DNA from: Verrucomicrobiota bacterium | GTDB taxonomy: Bacteria; Verrucomicrobiota; Verrucomicrobiia; Chthoniobacterales; UBA10450 | Direction of reading: 5' to 3' | NCBI GenBank assembly: GCA_003218735.1 | Contig: QHOJ01000208.1 | Location: 1 to 6,689, forward strand | Length of the DNA stretch: 6,689 nucleotides | Part shown: positions 1-3,953 of the stretch, in pieces | How positions within the stretch are numbered: the first letter of the stretch is position 1 | Layout of the letters: the number at the start of each line of letters is the position of its first letter | Program-made: the position numbers and the translations under genes | The notes under the pieces: generated by a model | What the model saw: the letters and a program-made list of their open reading frames with translations, nothing else | Database searches by the model: none | What the model was told of the DNA's origin: nothing

Positions 1-606
1 AAAAATCGCTGCCCGTTCGCGCGGTTTTAGTTTTCCGGTTCGTTTCGAAGGCAAAATCTTTGCGCGCCACAAGATTTCATCAGCCATCCAATTGCCGATT
101 CCTGGGAAGCCATCTTGCAGAAGCAGATTGGCTTTGATCGGCGCTTTCCGATGTCGATCCAAAAACTGATCGACGAATTTTTGATTGAATACCCGTGACA
201 TGATTTCGGGAACATCACTCTTCCACCAATCCGGCTTATCCGAGCCATGATGAAAGCGCACACGGCCAAATTGGCGTGAGTCGGTGAATACAAGCGCGAG
301 TTCTCGTTGATACAAGACGAGGTGGTCGTGTTTCCTCGGGTGAAAATTTGCCGATTCGAGACCAATTTTCCCAGTCATGCCGAGATGAATACCGAGCCAA
401 TTGTCTCCGGAAAACGTGAAGAGCATTCGTTTACCGTGGGTTGTCGATTTTAGAAGTTTGCGGCCGAACAGATTTTTCCGGAGTGCGTTCGTGTTCGTTC
501 CACGAAAAACCCTTTTCCGCGGATGTAAGCTAAGAGCGAGAATGTCGTGGCCGCAGCCGGGATTCCATTGTTTGCGAAACCATTCGACCTCAGCGAGTTC
601 CGGCAT
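1..606 (-). CDS. mutM: Formamidopyrimidine-DNA glycosylase (Fpg/MutM family), 3' end beyond window
   Basis: This is a base-excision repair enzyme: a bifunctional DNA glycosylase/AP lyase that removes oxidised purines such as 8-oxoguanine. Reading the minus strand from the ATG at 606-604 gives 202 uninterrupted codons to the window edge. The product starts MPELAEVE. The N-terminal Pro2 (Schiff-base nucleophile) and Glu3 are the family's catalytic residues, and because Pro2 must directly follow Met this fixes the start even though no good ribosome site is visible. K59 in THGKRML matches the conserved catalytic lysine (K57 in E. coli Fpg). HLGMTGK and DSRQFGRV are family core motifs. The helix-two-turn-helix DNA-binding segment begins with PIK (156-158) and contains PGIGNWMADEILWRA (168-182), including the invariant GN pair. 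Family members are about 270 residues, so roughly 70 residues, including the C-terminal zinc-finger region, lie outside the window. MPEL rather than MPEG favours Fpg over Nei. It is divergent from trxB. Confidence 0.93.
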   Translation of the reverse strand, partial: MPELAEVEWFRKQWNPGCGHDILALSLHPRKRVFRGTNTNALRKNLFGRKLLKSTTHGKRMLFTFSGDNWLGIHLGMTGKIGLESANFHPRKHDHLVLYQRELALVFTDSRQFGRVRFHHGSDKPDWWKSDVPEIMSRVFNQKFVDQFLDRHRKAPIKANLLLQDGFPGIGNWMADEILWRAKILPSKRTGKLKPRERAAIF

Positions 607-666
607 CGCGCAGGTTACGTGGTTGAATGATGTTGTCGATTGAAGCGCGGCATTTTGCCTGACTGT

Positions 667-683
667 ACAGACTGGAAGTCTGT
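667..683. repeat. 17-base perfect palindrome, probable dispersed element
   Basis: ACAGACT (667-673) and AGTCTGT (677-683) are perfect inverted arms around a 3-base GGA loop, with two further wobble pairs outside. It lies in the 109-base gap between the divergent fpg and trxB starts. The core plus its flank (TGT before, GTTACGG after) looks like a short palindromic sequence I recall recurring in Verrucomicrobia and planctomycete genomes; that recollection is not tested here. It could also form a hairpin in the trxB leader or be an operator, although no promoter boxes around it are convincing. Confidence 0.55.
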
Positions 684-715
684 GTTACGGCTTGCGTCGT
701 GTGCTAAATTTATTC

Positions 716-1639
716 ATGGAGAAAGTGATCATTGTTGGGAGCGGCTGCGCCGGATTAACGGCGGCGATTTACGCCGCGCGCGCAAATCTGAATCCGCTCG
801 TGCTCGAAGGGCCTCAGCCTGGCGGCCAGCTTTCCACGACCACCCTGGTCGAAAATTACCCGGGCTTCCCGGATGGAATTGACGGTCCGCAGCTCATTTT
901 GAACATGCACAAACAGGCAGAGAAATTTGGCGCACGCTTTTCGTACGCGGAAGTAACGGATTTCGAACCGCGGAACAGCCACGTGCGCATCAAAGCGGAC
1001 GACGAATGGCTGGAGACAGAGGCGCTCATTATCGCCAGTGGCGCTTCCGCGCGGTATCTCGACTTGGAAAACGAAGAGAAACTGATCGGCCACGGCCTGA
1101 CTTCGTGCGCCACGTGCGACGGCGCTTTCTACAGGAATGTGCCGGTTTGCGTGATTGGAGGAGGCGACTCAGCGGCCGAAGAATCGCTTTTTCTCACCCG
1201 GTTTGCCTCAAAAGTTTATTTGATTCATCGACGAGATAAAATGCGCGCGTCGAAAATCATGGCCGACCGCGTGTTTGCGAATAAAAAGATCGAGCCGATC
1301 TGGAACACCGTTGTGACGAAATATATTTCGGACGAAAAAGGCGAAATGCGCGCCGTGCGTTTGCGCAATGTGAAGACCGGCGAAGAACGCGAGCTGGAAG
1401 TCGCATGCGTGTTTGTTGCGATCGGTCACGATCCCAACACCAAACCATTCGCCGGAAAACTTGACGCCGATCCGGAAGGATATTTGATCGCGAAGAATCT
1501 GGCTGAGAGCAAACACCCGGGTGTTTTTATCGCGGGAGATGCGGCAGACCGCATCTACAGACAAGCGGTTACAGCGGCTGGCACAGGCTGCGCAGCGGCC
1601 ATGGATGCGGAGCGCTATCTAAGCGAATTGGAAAGGTAA
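716..1639 (+). CDS. trxB: Thioredoxin reductase (NADPH)
   Basis: This is a cytoplasmic flavoenzyme that passes electrons from NADPH via FAD and a redox-active disulfide to thioredoxin, supporting ribonucleotide reduction and oxidative defence. The 307-residue product fits the low-molecular-weight bacterial type (about 310-320). Visible motifs in order are: FAD dinucleotide fold VIIVGSGCAG (4-13); PGGQLSTTT and ENYPGFPDGIDG, typical of the family; the active-site CATC (C131 and C134) followed by DGAFYRN; NADPH fold VIGGGDSAAEE (146-156); HRRD (171-174), whose arginines fit the 2'-phosphate of NADPH; VAIGHDPNT; and the C-terminal FAD motif GVFIAGDAAD (270-279). I chose ATG 716 because it places the first beta strand three residues in, as in homologues. 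An in-frame TTG at 692 would add eight atypical residues. No clear Shine-Dalgarno is seen upstream of 716. It is divergent from fpg, which suits a redox/oxidative-damage pairing, though this may be chance. Confidence 0.96.
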   Translation: MEKVIIVGSGCAGLTAAIYAARANLNPLVLEGPQPGGQLSTTTLVENYPGFPDGIDGPQLILNMHKQAEKFGARFSYAEVTDFEPRNSHVRIKADDEWLETEALIIASGASARYLDLENEEKLIGHGLTSCATCDGAFYRNVPVCVIGGGDSAAEESLFLTRFASKVYLIHRRDKMRASKIMADRVFANKKIEPIWNTVVTKYISDEKGEMRAVRLRNVKTGEERELEVACVFVAIGHDPNTKPFAGKLDADPEGYLIAKNLAESKHPGVFIAGDAADRIYRQAVTAAGTGCAAAMDAERYLSELER

Positions 1640-1657
1640 TTTGCAGATCTTCTGCCT

Positions 1658-1723
1658 TGTCATGCTGAGCGGAGTCGAAGAAATCAGAGAACGGTTAGAG
1701 ATTCCTCGACGCTCGGAATGACA
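1658..1723. repeat. 66-base imperfect inverted repeat, dispersed-repeat type, possible terminator
   Basis: The left arm (1658-1685) starts TGTCATGCTGAGCGGAGTCG. The right arm (1700-1723) ends CTCGACGCTCGGAATGACA. They pair over most of their length, with a 3-base gap (GAG against nothing) and a few mismatches, around a 14-base AT-richer loop. The TGTCAT-CTGAGCG-AGTCGAAG style is that of a short interspersed palindromic repeat I recall in intergenic regions of several phyla. It begins 18 bases after the trxB stop and ends 8 bases before the glycosyltransferase start, so it nearly fills the gap. It may act as a transcription end or mRNA-stabilising hairpin, but no T-run follows. Confidence 0.7.
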
Positions 1724-1731
1724 AAAATCTC

Positions 1732-2913
1732 GTGAAGATTTGCGATCTGACTCAGTTCTATTCGCCGTTCAGCGGGGGCGTGAAACGTTACGTTCACGAG
1801 AAGATCGCGTACATTGACAAATACTCGCCGACAGATGAACACGTTCTAATCGTGCCGGGACAAAAGACCGAGAAGACGTCCGGCGCGCGCTCACGCGTCT
1901 ATTCGATTCATTCACCGTTGCTTTCGCGTGCATCCCGCTATCGGGCACTTCTGAACCTGCGCGCTGTCGAGGAAATCCTGGAGCACGAACGCCCTGATCT
2001 CATCGAATCGAGCGATCCGTATCAGGTTGGCTGGAAAGCGGTCGCCATCGGCCGTTCACAAAAGATCCCGGTCATTGGCTTTTATCATTCGCATTTTCCA
2101 GAAGCGTATCTGCGCAGCAGTGCGAAGTTCCTCGGCACACGCGGGACCCGTCATGTAATGAAGTTGACGCGTGGCTATGTGCGGAAGCTCTATAACCAAT
2201 TTCAGGCTACGCTCGTGCCCTCCGAACTGTTGGCTGGTGTTCTCTCCGACTGGGGAGTCCGCAACGTGCGCGCTGTGCGCCTCGGAGTAAACATCGACAA
2301 CTTTAAACCGGAGCCGGATGACCGAGATGCGACCCGCCGCTCGTTAGGTATTGACTGTGGACAAACATTGCTTCTCTACGTCGGCCGATTGGCGAAGGAG
2401 AAGAACACCGAAACATTGTTTCGCAGTTTTCAGCTCTTGCGTCGGCGGCGCCCGCAAGATTTTCGCCTGCTTCTAATTGGGGACGGACCGGAGCGCCATC
2501 AGCTTCGAGAGTTGCAACGGCGCGCGGGCAACGTCTCATGGATTCAGTATTGCCCCGACTCCGCCGGTCTCGCGCGCTATTATCGCGCGGCCGACCTTTT
2601 CGTTCATCCGGGCGTTCAGGAAACGTTTGGGTTGGTTGCGCTCGAAAGTCAGGCCTGTGGCACACCGGTGGTGGGAATTCGCGGCAGTTACATGGATCGA
2701 ATTATTTGTCATGAGCAGGAATCCTGGGCACGAGAAAACACTCCGCAAGCTCTCGCCGACGCGATTGAGGGATTGAGCGGGCAAAAATTACAGAGGCTGG
2801 GCGGCACTGCAGCGCGACATGCCAGGACAGATTATGCGTGGCCGCGTGTGTTCGAGCATCTTTTTTGTATTTACCGCGAGGTCTGCTCCGATTACAAAGA
2901 GAACAACGAATGA
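1732..2913 (+). CDS. Glycosyltransferase, family 4 type (GT-B fold)
   Basis: This is a retaining GT-B glycosyltransferase that would move a sugar from an NDP-sugar (or GDP-mannose) to a lipid or glycan acceptor, probably at the cytoplasmic face of the membrane. The 393-residue product has the usual two halves. The N-terminal acceptor domain opens MKICDLTQFYSPFSGGVKRY, with the family Ser-Gly-Gly loop (14-16). The C-terminal nucleotide-sugar domain starts near LLLYVGRLAKEKN (214-226), where R219 and K224 fit the donor phosphate site. The hallmark E-x7-E motif is E297 and E305 in QETFGLVALESQACGTPVVG, preceded by AADLFVHPG. No signal peptide or membrane helix is seen. The start is GTG, supported by the fit of the first residues to the family; no Shine-Dalgarno is visible. 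The last codons overlap the acetyltransferase start (ATGA at 2910-2913). It resembles the mannosyl- and glucosyltransferases of glycolipid synthesis, but donor and acceptor cannot be read from the sequence. Confidence 0.9.
   Translation: MKICDLTQFYSPFSGGVKRYVHEKIAYIDKYSPTDEHVLIVPGQKTEKTSGARSRVYSIHSPLLSRASRYRALLNLRAVEEILEHERPDLIESSDPYQVGWKAVAIGRSQKIPVIGFYHSHFPEAYLRSSAKFLGTRGTRHVMKLTRGYVRKLYNQFQATLVPSELLAGVLSDWGVRNVRAVRLGVNIDNFKPEPDDRDATRRSLGIDCGQTLLLYVGRLAKEKNTETLFRSFQLLRRRRPQDFRLLLIGDGPERHQLRELQRRAGNVSWIQYCPDSAGLARYYRAADLFVHPGVQETFGLVALESQACGTPVVGIRGSYMDRIICHEQESWARENTPQALADAIEGLSGQKLQRLGGTAARHARTDYAWPRVFEHLFCIYREVCSDYKENNE
2896..2902 (+). promoter_or_regulatory. Ribosome binding site of the acetyltransferase
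   Basis: AAAGAGA lies 7 bases before the ATG at 2910, inside the end of the glycosyltransferase gene. It decides the start against an in-frame ATG at 2838 that would add 24 residues buried in the upstream gene. Together with the ATGA overlap it implies translational coupling of the two genes. Confidence 0.55.
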
Positions 2914-3599
2914 GGAACGAGAAATCATTTACAATCCGAAGCTATCGCGCCTCCGATCGTGAGGCGGTAAGAAAATTGTGCTGCCAGACTGGATTCCTCG
3001 GCGAACCGATCGATCCCGTTTACGAAGATCGACAATTGTTCGCAGATTTTCTTACCACTTACTATACCGACCACGAACCGGAATCGTGTTTTCTCCTTGA
3101 AATCGATGGCGAAATTCGAGGCTATCTCCTTGGCTCGCGCAAGCCGTTGCGCAATCAGCTCTACGCGCTTTACCAGAACGTTTGGCTCTTTTTTCGCGCG
3201 CTGACCCGTTATTTTCGCTATAACGAACGTTCGCGTCGTTTCATTCGCTGGACGCTTGTACACGGCTGGCGCGAGGTGCCCGCGGCGCCGCGCCGCGTTC
3301 CGCATTTTCACATCAATCTTCTCCCGGATGCGCGCAAGGTTTCCACGACGCGCGCGCTGATGAGCGCATATCTGAGTTATCTTTACCGCTCGGGTGAGAA
3401 ACGTGTTTACGGGCAGATCGTCACGTTCGAAAGCCGGCGCGGGGAAAAAATGTTTGAGCGTTATGGATTCAAGGTTTTGAATCGCGCCGAGATCACGAAG
3501 TACAAAGCCTTCTATCCCGAGTCGGTTTATTTGAGCACTGTAATTAAGAATCTGGAAACGGCGGAACCGCTCTCCGCATATTCGCGCGTCCGCGAATAA
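2910..3599 (+). CDS. GNAT-family N-acetyltransferase, divergent
   Basis: This is a 229-residue protein with the outline of a GNAT acetyltransferase, which would transfer an acetyl (or other acyl) group from CoA to an amine. It opens FTIRSYRASDREAVRKLC, the usual first strand and helix. SCFLLEIDGEIRGYLLGS fits the strand pair before the CoA site. HFHINLLPDARKVSTTRALM (132-151) sits where motif A should be, and MFERYGFKVLNR (181-192) is the typical C-terminal motif. Motif A is degenerate: the usual R/Q-x-x-G-x-G/A pyrophosphate loop reads R-K-V-S-T-T, without glycines, so CoA binding may be altered. A stretch rich in Phe, Tyr and Arg (about 75-120, QNVWLFFRALTRYFRY) is an insertion relative to minimal GNATs and may contact a membrane or lipid substrate. 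It is coupled to the upstream glycosyltransferase, so an amino-sugar or glycolipid substrate is plausible but inferred. The start at 2910 is chosen by ribosome site and overlap. Confidence 0.8.
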   Translation: MRNEKSFTIRSYRASDREAVRKLCCQTGFLGEPIDPVYEDRQLFADFLTTYYTDHEPESCFLLEIDGEIRGYLLGSRKPLRNQLYALYQNVWLFFRALTRYFRYNERSRRFIRWTLVHGWREVPAAPRRVPHFHINLLPDARKVSTTRALMSAYLSYLYRSGEKRVYGQIVTFESRRGEKMFERYGFKVLNRAEITKYKAFYPESVYLSTVIKNLETAEPLSAYSRVRE

Positions 3600-3632
3600 T
3601 CGCACAATTGTTTCCAAAAGCGGACCAGGCGT

Positions 3633-3707
3633 GCAAAACGTACAAAGTTACAATGGCCTTTCTGACGTTTCCGTTTTAACGTTGTAACTCTTGTAACCGT
3701 TTTCTGC
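3633..3707. repeat. 75-base imperfect inverted repeat before the tRNA gene
   Basis: The left arm (3633-3653) is GCAAAACGTACAAAGTTACA plus A. The right arm (3682-3707) begins TTGTAACTCTTGTAACCGTT and ends TTCTGC. Folded back, the arms match over about 21 positions with small bulges, around a 28-base loop. TTGTAAC occurs twice in the right arm (3682-3688, 3691-3697). It fills most of the gap between the acetyltransferase stop and tRNA-Thr. It could be the terminator or processing hairpin of the glycosyltransferase unit or a dispersed palindromic element. There is only a short T-run (TTTT, 3700-3703). Confidence 0.6.
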
Positions 3708-3717
3708 GCCTTCTTTC

Positions 3718-3790
3718 GCCGGCATAGCTCAGCTGGTAGAGCAGCTGATTTGTAATCAGCAGGTCGTCGGTTCGAATCCGACTGCCGGCT
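3718..3790 (+). tRNA. tRNA-Thr (anticodon UGU)
   Basis: The full cloverleaf can be folded by hand. Acceptor stem: GCCGGCA (3718-3724) with TGCCGGC (3783-3789). D stem: GCTC/GAGC with loop AGCTGGTA. Anticodon stem: GCTGA/TCAGC (3744-3748, 3756-3760) around loop TTTGTAA, with anticodon TGT at 3751-3753. Variable loop: AGGTC. T stem: GTCGG/CCGAC around TTCGAAT. All stems are perfectly paired. The discriminator base is T (3790) and CCA is not encoded, so it must be added after transcription. The tRNA reads ACA and, with wobble, other threonine codons. A short inverted repeat (CTTTCGCCG 3713-3721, CGGCGAAAG 3794-3802) brackets the gene. Confidence 0.97.
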
Positions 3791-3949
3791 CATCGGCGAA
3801 AGCTTTCGGGGAAGTCGGAATCCTATCTCACATAAGCGGGTCCCGCCCGCGAGTATCCGCGTTTGCGCGATCCAAAAGTTTTATGCTTTACACAAAATAC
3901 TCTCGTCTGCATTCTCGGGGGCACCTCCCCGCAAACGGAGGCATTGGCA
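3791..3949 (+). other. Intergenic leader between tRNA-Thr and the giant gene
   Basis: This 159-base stretch holds no gene I can support. It contains a 12-base perfect palindrome CGAAAGCTTTCG (3797-3808), a compact GCGGGTCCCGC palindrome (3836-3846), an AT-rich patch (3871-3900) that is the likeliest promoter area although no box pair has convincing spacing, and the structured translation-initiation region described separately. Confidence 0.5.
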
Positions 3950-3953
3950 ATGC
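3916..3953 (+). promoter_or_regulatory. Strong Shine-Dalgarno in a foldable start region
   Basis: GGAGG at 3937-3941 sits 8 bases before the ATG at 3950 and is the best ribosome site in the window; it fixes the start of the giant gene. Three local pairings compete. CGGGG (3916-3920) pairs with CCCCG (3927-3931) around a 6-base loop. CCTCC (3924-3928) is exactly complementary to the GGAGG and could hide it across an 8-base loop. GCATT (3941-3945) pairs with AATGC (3949-3953), burying the start codon. The first two share bases and cannot coexist. Whether any controls translation is inferred. Confidence 0.6.

Noticed and set aside
27..365. 112-codon frame on the minus strand within the glycosylase gene
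   Set aside because: It is a shifted frame of the same strand as Fpg; only the frame ending in Met at 606-604 gives the Fpg motifs.
640..669. Promoter TTGAAG (640-645) and TGTACA (664-669) for trxB
   Set aside because: The spacing is 18 bases, but both boxes are weak and the second overlaps the palindrome; support is too thin.
2925..3617. Minus-strand open frame of 230 codons opposite the acetyltransferase
   Set aside because: The sense product has recognisable GNAT features and is coupled to the upstream gene; the antisense product has none.
3836..3846. GCGGGTCCCGC as a tRNA terminator
   Set aside because: The perfect fold leaves a one-base loop and no T-run follows, so it is not a credible intrinsic terminator.
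3887..3915. Possible sigma-70 promoter, TTTACA at 3887-3892 with CATTCT at 3910-3915
   Set aside because: The -35 is good, but the -10 matches only three of six positions. It is not strong enough to annotate, although the AT-rich patch is the likeliest promoter area.
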